The translations under genes were made by a program, and so were the position numbers. Of a stretch of DNA of 54,087 nucleotides, positions 42,174 to 52,026 are shown in pieces. The DNA comes from Clostridia bacterium (GTDB lineage: Bacteria > Bacillota > Clostridia > Oscillospirales > Acutalibacteraceae). Each line of letters opens with the position of its first letter. Positions within the stretch are counted from its first letter, which is position 1. The DNA lies in assembly GCA_017474205.1 (NCBI GenBank), contig JAFVID010000067.1, forward strand, positions 1 through 54,087, written 5' to 3'. Below the pieces are notes generated by a model. That model made no database searches and was not told the DNA's origin. It saw only the letters and a list, made by a program, of their open reading frames with translations.

Positions 42174-42785
42174 CTATGTTCTTTTGGAAAATATACATCC
42201 ACAGTAATCCTGTCGATATAAATCATATTTTTTTGATAATTCAATGGAAATTTTATATCCGTTTTTCTTTTTAAAATCTGATGCAAGATATTTTGAACCA
42301 AATTTTAGTGACGCCTTCTCCCCTGCTAAATTCACCAAATCGGCATTTTTATGGGGACTTAAGGTAAGTGTAGTGGCAAATAATTCGTAACCGTTTTCGG
42401 CACAAATTCGGGCAGTTTCATCCATTCGTAAAGAAAAGCAGGTTTCACATCTTTTACCCTTTTCAGGCAAATCTTCCATTCCTTTCACAGAATCAAAAAA
42501 CAAACTACTCTCATATTTGCCACATAGCAATTTTATGTTATAGTTTCCTTCATCATTCAATAAATCTATAAGTCGTGTCTGCTCCTTAAGACGCTTTGAA
42601 TATTCCTCTTCGTTAGTGATGTTGGGATTATAGAAAAAAACCGTAATATCAAAATATTCACGGAGATATGTTAGCACATAGGAAGAACAAGGAGCACAAC
42701 AACTATGAAGTAAAAGTGAAGGTTTATGGTTGAGATTTTTTATGTACTCATCCATCTCTAATTGATAGTTTCTTGTAGCAGACAT
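42174..42785 (-). CDS. queH: epoxyqueuosine reductase QueH
   Basis: 203 residues of the DUF208/QueH family, the non-QueG enzyme for the last step of queuosine tRNA modification (Asn, Asp, His, Tyr tRNAs). The metal-site cysteines are in LLHSCCAPCSSYV (near 25-30), GKRCETCFSLRM (near 110) and the C-terminal YCGCIFS. The start lies 2 bases after the upstream P-type ATPase stop. No other queuosine gene is in the window. Confidence 0.93.
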   Translation of the reverse strand: MSATRNYQLEMDEYIKNLNHKPSLLLHSCCAPCSSYVLTYLREYFDITVFFYNPNITNEEEYSKRLKEQTRLIDLLNDEGNYNIKLLCGKYESSLFFDSVKGMEDLPEKGKRCETCFSLRMDETARICAENGYELFATTLTLSPHKNADLVNLAGEKASLKFGSKYLASDFKKKNGYKISIELSKKYDLYRQDYCGCIFSKRT

Positions 42786-42787
42786 AA

Positions 42788-45406
42788 TTATTTTTTCCCT
42801 GTTATACTATAAACTATCTTAAATATTTCGGCCAAAGCTGAAGGGATAATAGACAATATAATTACAGTTAACCAATTATTGCCGAGAGCAACGGTGCCAA
42901 ATACCGACATAGCAAAGGGTACGGTAAGAATAACTACCATAAGTCCGATTGATAATACCATTGACACAAATTGCCACAAGTTTGCTTTATAACGTCTAAC
43001 ATCCCACAAGGGAAGCCTGGTTGAAAGAGCAAAGGATGCAAAAATATGTGAAAAAGCCAACACGGCAAAGCCCATTGTTTTTGCGGTATCAGTATTTGTA
43101 GCATTACCTATTCCAAAACCTACGAGGGTCATAATAGCACATAAAACACCAAACACACCAACGATATTATAGAAATTCTTTGAGAAAAATTTATCACTCT
43201 TATTAACCGATGATTTCATTATATCTTTAGTAGGTTCACCACAACCTAAAGCAAAAGCGGGTAATAAATCTATAACAAATACAGTGAATACAACCGGCAA
43301 TGCCAAAAGGGGTGAAGTTTGCCATATTACCATTGTTAAGATAAATGATAAAATAATGCTAAGTTTACATCCAAATAAATATCGAGTACCTTTTTGAATG
43401 TTATTATAAACGTTTCTTCCCATTTCTACGCATTTTACAATGGTTGAAAAATTATCATCTTTAATGGTAACATCAGCAGCATCCTTTGCAACGTCGGTGC
43501 CGTTATCTCCCATAGCGCAACCAATATCGGCAACTTTCAAAACTGGGGCATCATTGACCGAATCACCAGTCATAAGCACAACTTCGCCTTTACTGCGGAA
43601 TGCTTCTATAATACGGATTTTTTGTTCAGAATTGACTCGACAATATACCGAGATTTCATCAACACGGTTAAGGAACTCTTCATCGGTGAGTTGAGATAGT
43701 TCATCACCGGTAATAACGGCATTTTCACCCGACATAATTCCCATATTTTTAGCAGATGATACGGCGGTAGAAAGTTGGTCACCTGTTATCATAACAACCT
43801 TTACACCTGCATTTTTGCATCTTTCAAGTGCAAGGGAAACTTCATCACGAGGGGGATCTATAAGACCGATAAGACCACCAAAAACGAGGTCACATTCAAT
43901 TTCTTCAGGGGTGGAATTTACAAGATTATCTCCCAAAGGTTTAAAGGCAACACCAATAACACGCATTGCTGCTGCTGCCATTTCTTCGGCGGCTTTATTT
44001 ACCTTTTCAACATCTATGTTAACACACTTATCAATAAGAATATCGGGAGAACCTTTAACAACCGCAACGGGTTTTCCATCTATCATATTAACCGTTGTTT
44101 TGATTTTTCTATCACTAGTGAAAGGAATCACCGAAACCCTTGGATACATACTATCTAAGGTTTCTTTATCTACTTCGGCATATTTTGTAGCGGCATATAC
44201 AATACCAGCTTCGGTGTGATCACCAATTTGAATTTCTTGACCATTTACAAAGGATACATCACCGTCACAGCACATAGCCGCCATCATAATAGCGTTCTTA
44301 TGTTTCTTACTTAAGGTTTCTTCCGAAATAGGGATAATTTCATCACCATCATAAAATTTAACAGCGGTCATTTTATTTTGAGTAAGTGTACCTGTTTTGT
44401 CGGTGCAGATTACCGAAACATTACCCAAATTCTCCATAACGTAGGGACTATCAACAACGGCACTTCTTCTTACCATTCTTTTAATACCAAAAAGCGTTAC
44501 AAACGTAATCAAAGCAATAACACCCTCGGGAATAGCAACGGTGGCAAGCGCTGCGGCATTCATGAACATTTCGGTAAATTTTTCAAAAAGACCTCCGTCT
44601 AAAAAAATCATACCTAAAACAAACAAGAAAACACAAACACATACCATTATGTAAGAAAACATTTTCCCGGTTATTTTAATTTGATTTTGTAGCGGTGTTG
44701 TTTTAATTTCAAATGTTTGCTCAATTTTGGAAATTTTGCCAATTTCGGTATGAGAACCTGTTGCAACGACAACAACCTTTGCACGTCCAGCAGTAACAAC
44801 ACTACCCGAATATACCATATTTGCTCTTTCGGTCATTGGTGCAAGGTCAGAAAGAACAACCCTTGCATCCTTATCTACAGTTACAGGTTCACCCGTTACC
44901 GCATTTTCATCACAACGAAAATCTTCGCATTCAATTATTCTACCATCTGCGGGGATTTGATCTCCTTCATTTAGAAGAATAACATCTCCCGGAATAATAT
45001 CCTTTGCAAAAATGCTGACTTCGGTACTATTTCTAATAACAGTGGCTTTAGCTCCCGACATTGTTCTTAATGAGTTAAGAGCTTTTTCTACCCTATTTTC
45101 TTCTAACACACCAAAAATGCCATTAAGGATTGCGATAATTATTATAAGAGCAAAATCCAAACCACTACTACCACTTGATACACTCACAACAAATGATAAT
45201 AATGCTGCAATTATCAAAATGATGGTGGTAATATTCTTGAATTGATATAGAAATCTCAAAAAGAAATTTTGTTTTTTAATGGTGGAAAGAGTATTCTTTC
45301 CGTATTTTTTTGTACCTGCCGATAATTGCTCATTAAAAAGCCCGGTTTCTTTCGAAGTGCCGAGCTTTTTAAGTACATCATCGACAGAAGAACTGTGCCA
45401 TATCAT
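42788..45406 (-). CDS. P-type cation ATPase (P2-like), with altered transport-site residues
   Basis: 872 residues. Actuator VTGEP (near 170), phosphorylation site CTDKTGTLTQ (Asp near 336), GDQLSTAVSSA and hinge MTGDSVNDAPVLK. In helix 4 PEG (293-295) is kept. In helix 5 the normal Asn and Glu calcium ligands are Lys and Ile (GCKLSIIL), and in helix 6 the NxxTD pattern reads VFVID, so only the Asp remains. The gene at 49.2 kb, in contrast, has all of them. Probably not a standard Ca2+ pump. Gap of 28 bases from fakA. Confidence 0.9.
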   Translation of the reverse strand: MIWHSSSVDDVLKKLGTSKETGLFNEQLSAGTKKYGKNTLSTIKKQNFFLRFLYQFKNITTIILIIAALLSFVVSVSSGSSGLDFALIIIIAILNGIFGVLEENRVEKALNSLRTMSGAKATVIRNSTEVSIFAKDIIPGDVILLNEGDQIPADGRIIECEDFRCDENAVTGEPVTVDKDARVVLSDLAPMTERANMVYSGSVVTAGRAKVVVVATGSHTEIGKISKIEQTFEIKTTPLQNQIKITGKMFSYIMVCVCVFLFVLGMIFLDGGLFEKFTEMFMNAAALATVAIPEGVIALITFVTLFGIKRMVRRSAVVDSPYVMENLGNVSVICTDKTGTLTQNKMTAVKFYDGDEIIPISEETLSKKHKNAIMMAAMCCDGDVSFVNGQEIQIGDHTEAGIVYAATKYAEVDKETLDSMYPRVSVIPFTSDRKIKTTVNMIDGKPVAVVKGSPDILIDKCVNIDVEKVNKAAEEMAAAAMRVIGVAFKPLGDNLVNSTPEEIECDLVFGGLIGLIDPPRDEVSLALERCKNAGVKVVMITGDQLSTAVSSAKNMGIMSGENAVITGDELSQLTDEEFLNRVDEISVYCRVNSEQKIRIIEAFRSKGEVVLMTGDSVNDAPVLKVADIGCAMGDNGTDVAKDAADVTIKDDNFSTIVKCVEMGRNVYNNIQKGTRYLFGCKLSIILSFILTMVIWQTSPLLALPVVFTVFVIDLLPAFALGCGEPTKDIMKSSVNKSDKFFSKNFYNIVGVFGVLCAIMTLVGFGIGNATNTDTAKTMGFAVLAFSHIFASFALSTRLPLWDVRRYKANLWQFVSMVLSIGLMVVILTVPFAMSVFGTVALGNNWLTVIILSIIPSALAEIFKIVYSITGKK

Positions 45407-45434
45407 AACAACACATTCCCTTCGACTTTATATT

Positions 45435-47090
45435 TTATTCAACCGAGATAATGAAGTAGTAAACGGGTTGACCGCCTTCGATAGTGGTAACCTGAATATC
45501 ACCACATTTGGCTTCTACCGCTTCTTGAACTTTGTTTGCAAGGTCTTCATCTACATCGTTACCATAGAAGATGGTGATTTGAACGGTATCTTTATTAACA
45601 AGAGATTTTGTAAGTTTAACCGCTGCTTTTACTATATCTTGTTCAACAAAGTTGATTTTACCGTTTTTAAGGGCAAGAATTTCTCCCTCTTTTATTTCTT
45701 TGCCTTCGAAAGAAGAATTACGTGCGGCATAGGTAATTTGACCTGTTCCGGTTCGGTCGGCTGCCTTGTTCATTTCAATAAGATTTTCTTCAACCTCTGC
45801 ATCCTCATCAAAGGTAAGCATTGCAGAAATTCCCATAGGAATAGAACGGGTAGGAAGAACACATACCTTACGGGTGGCAAGAGGAATGGTTTGTTCTGCT
45901 GCCATAATGATATTTTTGTTATTAGGAAGTACAAACACAACCTCAGCAGGAGTTTCTTCTACTGCACGAAGAATATCTTCAGTAGAAGGATTCATAGTTT
46001 GACCGCCCTTAACAACCTTATCTACACCAAGATCACTAAACAAGTTGCAAATACCGTCACCTGCGGCAACCGCTACAAAACCATATTTCTTTTCGGGCTT
46101 TGCGGGAGTGAATTCAATTTCTTCTGCTGCTTTTTGTTCGTGTTGGATCTTTTCGTTTTGATCCTTCATATTGTCAATTTTAATGTTAACAAGAGAACCA
46201 AACTTAATACCTTCTTCTATTGCTTTACCGGGGTTATTGGTATGAACATGAACCTTGATGATTTCTTCATCGTCAACTACAACAACACAGTCGCCAATAG
46301 ATTCGAGGAATGCTCTAAGAGACAAGGGACTTGTTTTACATTCGGGATTTCTATTTACGATAAATTCGGTGCAATATGCGAATTTAATATCTTCATTGAA
46401 TCCTTCGGTGGAAGGAGCAACCGCTTCTTTAGATTCGGCAGCGGCTTCTGCGCCTTCACCTGCAGTAACAATAACACCATCACGGAATACCGAAAGCATA
46501 CCTTCAAAAATAAGTACAAGACCTTGACCACCTGCGTCAACTACCCCTGCCTTTTTAAGAACAGGTAACATTTCGGGGGTCTCGGCAAGTGCTTCACAGG
46601 CACCATTATATGCGGCTTCAAATACATTCACTGCATCGGCATCGTTTTTAGCAACTTCGGTTGCTTTTTCTGCAGCAACACGAGCAACGGTGAGAATAGT
46701 ACCTTCGGTGGGTTTCATAACTGCACCGTATGCTGCCTCTACACCTGCGGTAAGGGCCTTTGCAACTGCTTCACCATCTGCTTCTTCTACACCTTTGAAA
46801 CCTTTTGAGATACCTCTATAAAGAAGAGAAAGAATAACACCAGAGTTCCCCCTTGCACCTCTTAAAAGTGCAGAAGCAGTTTCTTCGGATAATTTATCTA
46901 AGGTTGTAGATTTGCTGTTTTTCAAATGTCTTGACGCGGCATTTATGGTCATCGACATATTTGTTCCTGTATCACCATCGGGAACGGGGAAAACATTAAG
47001 TTCATTTACTTCGCGGCATTGGGAAGTAATTTTTGCCGCACCTGATATTACGGCATCCTTAAACTGAATACCGCTGATTTTTCTCGACAA
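45435..47090 (-). CDS. fakA: fatty acid kinase subunit A (FakA/YloV; DAK2-domain protein)
   Basis: 551 residues. N-terminal DhaL/DAK2 domain (about 1-200) with the nucleotide and metal motifs NVFPVPDGDTGTNM and RGARGNSGVILS, a Cys/His-containing middle domain (HVHTNNPG near 285) and a C-terminal domain. FakA phosphorylates fatty acids bound to FakB for phospholipid synthesis. TTG at 47090 has AGGAG 8 bases upstream; the GTG at 47099 would overlap that site. Follows the Asp23 gene, the usual arrangement in Firmicutes. Confidence 0.94.
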   Translation of the reverse strand: MSRKISGIQFKDAVISGAAKITSQCREVNELNVFPVPDGDTGTNMSMTINAASRHLKNSKSTTLDKLSEETASALLRGARGNSGVILSLLYRGISKGFKGVEEADGEAVAKALTAGVEAAYGAVMKPTEGTILTVARVAAEKATEVAKNDADAVNVFEAAYNGACEALAETPEMLPVLKKAGVVDAGGQGLVLIFEGMLSVFRDGVIVTAGEGAEAAAESKEAVAPSTEGFNEDIKFAYCTEFIVNRNPECKTSPLSLRAFLESIGDCVVVVDDEEIIKVHVHTNNPGKAIEEGIKFGSLVNIKIDNMKDQNEKIQHEQKAAEEIEFTPAKPEKKYGFVAVAAGDGICNLFSDLGVDKVVKGGQTMNPSTEDILRAVEETPAEVVFVLPNNKNIIMAAEQTIPLATRKVCVLPTRSIPMGISAMLTFDEDAEVEENLIEMNKAADRTGTGQITYAARNSSFEGKEIKEGEILALKNGKINFVEQDIVKAAVKLTKSLVNKDTVQITIFYGNDVDEDLANKVQEAVEAKCGDIQVTTIEGGQPVYYFIISVE

Positions 47091-47126
47091 GTCAAACACT
47101 CCTAACAGTATTATATCGATTTAATA

Positions 47127-47477
47127 TTATTCTACATTCATTCGGTCAATATGAACGTTTACACGTTCAACTGTGATGCCTGTGGCTTCTTCTACCACAT
47201 AGGTTACCTTATGGATAATGCTCTTTGAAATAGCGTTAAAGTTAAGTCCATAGGCGGCAGATATATGAAGATCAACAATAACAGAGCGACTGTTACCGCG
47301 AACCTTTATACCGGTATCTTTGAGTTCTTTTCTTAGAACCTTTGAAAGAACCCATTGCTTTTTGCTGGGAATCATACTGGATACACCATAGCAAGATGCA
47401 ACAGCATTTCCGATAAGTTTGGCAAAGTAATCCTCACTAATACGAACTTCACCTAAGTAAGTGTCATAAGTTATCAT
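47127..47477 (-). CDS. Asp23/Gls24 family envelope stress protein
   Basis: 116 residues. Family motifs are GEVRISEDYFAKLIGNAV at the start, GNSRSVIVDLHISAAYGLN in the middle and GITVERVNVHI at the end. Small proteins of this type are abundant at the membrane and linked to cell-envelope stress. Located 36 bases before fakA (YloU-YloV pair) and 23 bases after the binding-lipoprotein gene. Confidence 0.93.
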   Translation of the reverse strand: MITYDTYLGEVRISEDYFAKLIGNAVASCYGVSSMIPSKKQWVLSKVLRKELKDTGIKVRGNSRSVIVDLHISAAYGLNFNAISKSIIHKVTYVVEEATGITVERVNVHIDRMNVE

Positions 47478-47500
47478 ATAATACTCTCCTTATCAGTTTA

Positions 47501-49078
47501 TTATTCTATAATTGAAACGTTTTGTAATCCGTTTAACGGGTCGAATGATGTGGGTTTAAGTCCTTCGGACAAACCTTTGTAAATTAGTTTTCCGCTTCGA
47601 TGACAAAGTGGAATTACGGGAAGTTGCTCATTAAAACAAGATACTGTTTCGCTAAGGGTGCCAGTTCCGTTTTGCATATTGAATGCGGCATGGGCAGCTG
47701 AGATAACCGTTTCACCCTTTTCGTTGACAATATCATCGTGAGATGCCGTTTTTATTCCACCTGCGGTAAGCAAAGAATACGGCACCATATTGGCAGGGAT
47801 CTTTATTTCGGCAATATACAAATCGCAACTATTGTATTTAATCGCATTTTGATATTCAGCGAAAGGTAATGCTTTTACGGTTATATTTATACCAAATTTA
47901 GAAAGTTGCTTCGATATAAGGTCAGCAGCAAGACCGCGTGCTGAATTTGAATTATTGTATACAAGAGTTAATGAAAGTTGTTTGTTGTTTTTATTATAAA
48001 AATATCCGCTATCTTCCTTTTTAGTGAAGCCCGCTTGTTTAAGATTTTTTTCGACGTTTTCAATATCTTCTTTTTCACTTATAGTTTGAAAACCAATAGC
48101 GTCATAAAAACTTGAATGATAAATACCCTTTGCAGGGGTTGCGGCACCATAATAGGCGGAAGTTACTATTTCAGCTCTATTGAGCCCATAAGATATTGCC
48201 CTTCGAATTGATAAATTGGTCATTACACCCGATGAGGAAACTCCTAAATAAACCAAATTATTCATTGGGACATAGACAGATGAACCAATCATCGAAGGGG
48301 CGGTGTTATTCGATAAATCGGAATAACATATTGATATTTTGCCCGATTTTACCGCATAATCAACAGCATCTTGGTCGGGTAAATTCAACAGGTTAATTTC
48401 TTCTATATTCACCTTACCGCCATACCAGTTTTTGTTAGATACAAGTTTATATTCACCCGAATTTTCAAGGAAGGTGTATCTTCCTGTGCCTACAGGTGGG
48501 ATATCTTTATTATCTTCATTCTTTTTACCGTCGGTATTTGCCTTAATAATGGGAAAATCTAAAAGATTTGTGAAGTAATCGTCGGCGTGTTTAAGAGAAA
48601 TAACGACACTTCCATCGCTTCCTTCGGTTACCGATGATACATTTATAAGATTTTGACTGTAATACAAATCTTTAGCATTCCTTGCAAGATTTATAGAATA
48701 TATAACATCCTTTGCAGTAACGGGACTGCCATCGGTGAATTTTGGAGTCTTTTTAAGGAATACTGAACAAGATTCGTCGGTTAAAATTATTCTATCTGCC
48801 AACACGTTGGTGGGAGCAAAATTTTCGTTTACTGTTATTAAACTATCAAACAACAATCTAACAATTTCTCCGTTAGATTTTGTTTTAACCTTAAAAGGAT
48901 CAAGCGAGTCGGTAGAGGTATAGGGTAAGGTTATACTCTTTGTAACGGATTCGTCTTTAGAGGTCGTATTTGACGGGTTATTGTTTATTTGGTCGGATGA
49001 ATTACCGCAACCGGATAACAACAAAATAAATGTTAGTAAAACAACTAATATAGATTTCATTTTATCCATCACAGTCAT
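47501..49078 (-). CDS. ABC-type peptide/nickel-like substrate-binding lipoprotein (family 5)
   Basis: 525 residues. The signal peptide ends in a lipobox (LLLSGC, Cys near 24). The body has family-5 features: DPFKVKTKSNGEIVRLLFDSL, TPKFTDGSPVTAKDVIYSINLAR, NLSIRRAISYGLNRAEIV. This class binds oligopeptides, nickel or other ligands. No permease or ATPase gene is nearby, so it works with a transporter elsewhere or is not a transport protein. ATG at 49078 follows GGGGG; an ATG at 49069 is an alternative. Start of a multi-gene run with asp23 and fakA. Confidence 0.9.
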   Translation of the reverse strand: MTVMDKMKSILVVLLTFILLLSGCGNSSDQINNNPSNTTSKDESVTKSITLPYTSTDSLDPFKVKTKSNGEIVRLLFDSLITVNENFAPTNVLADRIILTDESCSVFLKKTPKFTDGSPVTAKDVIYSINLARNAKDLYYSQNLINVSSVTEGSDGSVVISLKHADDYFTNLLDFPIIKANTDGKKNEDNKDIPPVGTGRYTFLENSGEYKLVSNKNWYGGKVNIEEINLLNLPDQDAVDYAVKSGKISICYSDLSNNTAPSMIGSSVYVPMNNLVYLGVSSSGVMTNLSIRRAISYGLNRAEIVTSAYYGAATPAKGIYHSSFYDAIGFQTISEKEDIENVEKNLKQAGFTKKEDSGYFYNKNNKQLSLTLVYNNSNSARGLAADLISKQLSKFGINITVKALPFAEYQNAIKYNSCDLYIAEIKIPANMVPYSLLTAGGIKTASHDDIVNEKGETVISAAHAAFNMQNGTGTLSETVSCFNEQLPVIPLCHRSGKLIYKGLSEGLKPTSFDPLNGLQNVSIIE

Positions 49079-49103
49079 AAATCCCCCTTTTACAATTTCA
49101 TTT

Positions 49104-49132
49104 ATTATAACCCAAAACCATAAAAAATGCAA
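49104..49132 (-). promoter_or_regulatory. sigma-A promoter of the binding-lipoprotein/asp23/fakA run
   Basis: Minus-strand TTGCAT (49127-49132), 17 bases, TATAAT (49104-49109). Confidence 0.7.
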
Positions 49133-49170
49133 CAAAAATATTTTTATATATATTGTATATAATATATAAC

Positions 49171-49210
49171 TAAAATATGAGCCCTGCCAATAGGTAGGAC
49201 TCATATTGTT
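49171..49210 (-). terminator. terminator of the riboswitch-controlled ATPase gene
   Basis: Minus-strand AATATGAGTCCTACC and GGCAGGGCTCATATT form an imperfect stem followed by TTAGTT; a weak but plausible terminator just after the stop at 49222. Confidence 0.6.
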
Positions 49211-49221
49211 TTTATAGAATA

Positions 49222-51864
49222 TTACTTGTTTTTAGATATAATTCTTTGAATGAGTTTAATTATCTCAACCAAAGGAATAATTGAAAATGCAAGGCCGAAA
49301 GCAATTCCGTATTCGGTAATACCAATGGGGTTAAAACCAAACACATTTGCAAGGAAAGGCACTTCGATTACTGCGGTAGTGAGAACGAAAGAAAGCACCA
49401 TAGCACCGATCAACCACCAGTTTACACCTTTAATGGTGAAGAGGGATCCTCTTTGTGAACGCATATTGAGTGAATGGAAAATCTCGGTCATAGACATTGT
49501 AAGGAATGCCATTGTAATACCGTGGACACTTGTTTCGGAGTTGATAACATTCCAACTATTAAATTCAAAGAAATGTCCAACAAAATATGATGCAAGCACC
49601 AAAACAGAAGTTAAAACACCTTGATAAATAATATCAAATCCAACGCCGTTTGCAAAAATTCCGTCGGTGGTGGGACGTGGCTTACGATTCATAACGTTAC
49701 GCTCACTCTTTTCCATACCAAGTGCAAGAGCGGGGAAACAGTCGGTTATAAGATTTATCCACAAAAGATGAACAGGTTCAAGAACGACAAATCCCATCAT
49801 TGTTGCGGCGAAAATAGATATAACCTCACTCATATTTGAAGCAAGAAGGAATTGAATTGCTTTACGAATGTTATCGTAAACCTTTCTTCCCTCTTCTACC
49901 GCTGCAACTATTGTTGCGAAGTTATCGTCGGCAAGAACAATATCGGCAACGTTTTTAGTAACATCAGTACCGGTGATACCCATACCAATACCAATATCTG
50001 CACTCTTAATAGAGGGGGCATCGTTTACACCGTCACCGGTCATAGCGGTTACCATTCCATTTGCTCTCCAAGCGTTAACGATACGGTTTTTGTGTTCGGG
50101 TTGAACACGGGCATATACCGAGAATTTTGGAACAAGTTCTATCATTTCTTCATCGGTAAACTTATCGAGCATAGCACCCGTTACTGCACCTTCGGCATTT
50201 TCAACAATACCGAGTTCCTTAGCGATGGCGACAGCAGTATCAAGGTGGTCACCAGTAATCATAATGGGGCGGATACCTGCATTACGGCATTTTTCGATTG
50301 CAGGTTTAACCTCATCACGAACGGGGTCTATCATACCTGTAAGGCCCACAAAGCAAAGGTTGTTTTCAAGTGCTTTAGGTTCATAAGATTCGGGTTCAGA
50401 TGAGTGAATCTTCATAGCGGCTGAAAGAACACGAAGTGCTCTATCGGCAAGTGCTTTATTGGTTGCCATAATATCATTTTTCTTCTCTTCGGTCATTTCA
50501 AGCACTTGACCGTTTTCGTAATAATGGGTACAAAGAGAAACAACCACATCGGGGGCGCCTTTTGTATATTGAACGACCTTTCCGTTTTCGCCTTTATGGA
50601 CAGTTGTCATCATCTTACGAGAAGAATCGAAGGGTGCCTCACCTATTCGAGGCATTTTTTCTTTTAGAATATTTTTATCAAGTTCTAATGATGCGGCATA
50701 GTTAACAAGGGCACATTCGGTGGGCTCACCCTCTGCTTCTTCCCCTCTAAGTTCCGCATCACTGCAAAGTGCCATTGCCACTGCAAGAAGTTTTTCATCA
50801 CTTGCATAATGCTCAACAACGGTCATTCTATTTTGGGTGAGGGTACCTGTTTTATCGGAACAAATAATTTGGGTGCATCCTAAGGTTTCTACTGCGGTAA
50901 GTTTTCTGATTATTGCATTTCGTTTGGACATTTTGGTAACACCCATAGAGAGAACTATGGTAACAACCGCCACAAGTCCTTCAGGAATAGCAGCAACGGC
51001 TAAACTTACAGCAACCATAAAGGTACTGAGAATAGAGTCGAAGTTAAAACTACCATCTCTAATAAGTCCAAAAACAAAGATAAACACACAAATCCCTAAA
51101 ACAAGGAAGGTGAGTATCTTACTCAACTGGGCAAGTTTAATTTGAAGGGGTGTTTTGCCCTCTTGCGCTTTGGTAATTGCATCGGCGATCTTACCCACTT
51201 CGGTATTCATGCCTGTATCGGTTACAACAGCTTTACCTCTACCATAAACAATGGTGCTGGAGGAATATACCATATTTTTTCTATCACCAAGGGCTACGTC
51301 GCCACCGTCATATACAAGTTGCTCATCGGTTTTACCTACGGGGACCGATTCACCGGTGAGGGCTGCTTCTTCCGATTTAATACTTGCACATTCAATAAGA
51401 CGTGCATCGGCAGGTACTGCATCCCCTGCTTCAAGAATGATAACGTCACCGGGGACTAATTCTTCACTCTTTACGGGAACAACTTCACCGTCACGGATAA
51501 CCTTTGACGTGGCAGCTGACATTTCCTTAAGTGCTTCTATTGCTTTTTCTGCTTTAGATTCTTGGAAAACGCCCAAAACCGCATTGATAAGGACAACTGC
51601 GAGAATAATGAATACGTCCGCCTCTAATTTACCCTCCATAAGAGAAGTGGCGGCAGAAATTGCAGCAGCAACGATAAGTATAATTATCATTGGGTCGGCA
51701 AGTTGGGCAAAAAAGCGCTTTACGAGTCCATCTTTTTTACCTTCGGCAAGTTTATTCTTACCGTATTTTTCAAGACGCGCATTAGCTTCTGCAGTGGATA
51801 ATCCGTTTTCGGTTGTTTCGAGTTTCGAAAGAACAGATTCGGTGGATTCAAGATAATACTTCAA
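49222..51864 (-). CDS. P-type calcium/manganese-transporting ATPase (PMR1/LCA1-like)
   Basis: 880 residues, a typical P2A pump. Actuator LTGESVPV (near 170), helix-4 AAIPEGL, phosphorylation site CSDKTGTLTQ (Asp near 337), ATP-domain GAPDVV, ITGDHLDTA, hinge MTGDGVNDAPSIK. Helix 5 SNMSEV and helix 6 INLITDCFPALALG keep all classic calcium ligands. Preceded by a yybP-ykoY riboswitch, which makes Mn2+ export (or Mn2+ plus Ca2+) the likely role. Monocistronic. Confidence 0.94.
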   Translation of the reverse strand: MKYYLESTESVLSKLETTENGLSTAEANARLEKYGKNKLAEGKKDGLVKRFFAQLADPMIIILIVAAAISAATSLMEGKLEADVFIILAVVLINAVLGVFQESKAEKAIEALKEMSAATSKVIRDGEVVPVKSEELVPGDVIILEAGDAVPADARLIECASIKSEEAALTGESVPVGKTDEQLVYDGGDVALGDRKNMVYSSSTIVYGRGKAVVTDTGMNTEVGKIADAITKAQEGKTPLQIKLAQLSKILTFLVLGICVFIFVFGLIRDGSFNFDSILSTFMVAVSLAVAAIPEGLVAVVTIVLSMGVTKMSKRNAIIRKLTAVETLGCTQIICSDKTGTLTQNRMTVVEHYASDEKLLAVAMALCSDAELRGEEAEGEPTECALVNYAASLELDKNILKEKMPRIGEAPFDSSRKMMTTVHKGENGKVVQYTKGAPDVVVSLCTHYYENGQVLEMTEEKKNDIMATNKALADRALRVLSAAMKIHSSEPESYEPKALENNLCFVGLTGMIDPVRDEVKPAIEKCRNAGIRPIMITGDHLDTAVAIAKELGIVENAEGAVTGAMLDKFTDEEMIELVPKFSVYARVQPEHKNRIVNAWRANGMVTAMTGDGVNDAPSIKSADIGIGMGITGTDVTKNVADIVLADDNFATIVAAVEEGRKVYDNIRKAIQFLLASNMSEVISIFAATMMGFVVLEPVHLLWINLITDCFPALALGMEKSERNVMNRKPRPTTDGIFANGVGFDIIYQGVLTSVLVLASYFVGHFFEFNSWNVINSETSVHGITMAFLTMSMTEIFHSLNMRSQRGSLFTIKGVNWWLIGAMVLSFVLTTAVIEVPFLANVFGFNPIGITEYGIAFGLAFSIIPLVEIIKLIQRIISKNK

Positions 51865-51884
51865 TTGTATTCCTCCTTAAAATA

Positions 51885-52022
51885 AAAAGACCTTTACGGC
51901 CATACTATACCGTAAAAGTCTTGCTCTTTTTAATGTACGAAAGTTCTACACCGAATCGCAACGCGATTGTGATGGCGATGTAGAAAACACCAATTAAGGT
52001 GCGAGCTACTCCCTCTTACGTT
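51885..52022 (-). promoter_or_regulatory. yybP-ykoY manganese riboswitch
   Basis: Minus-strand leader: the conserved 5' AGAGGGAGTAGCTCGC (about 52000-52016), a central CATCGCCATC paired region and the 3' part TCGTACATTAAAAAGAGCAAGAC in the family order. It ends in a GACTTTTACGG / CCGTAAAGGTC hairpin followed by TCTTTTTATT (about 51887-51921), an intrinsic terminator. The class senses Mn2+ and turns on exporters when Mn2+ is high. The conserved box and the ATPase context are both standard. Confidence 0.92.
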
Positions 52023-52026
52023 AGAT

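Noticed and set aside
45279-46568. A 429-codon plus-strand reading frame
   Set aside because: It lies antisense to fakA and the ATPase gene, encodes an implausible Phe/Asn/Cys-rich product and has no ribosome site; a shadow of strongly biased codon use.
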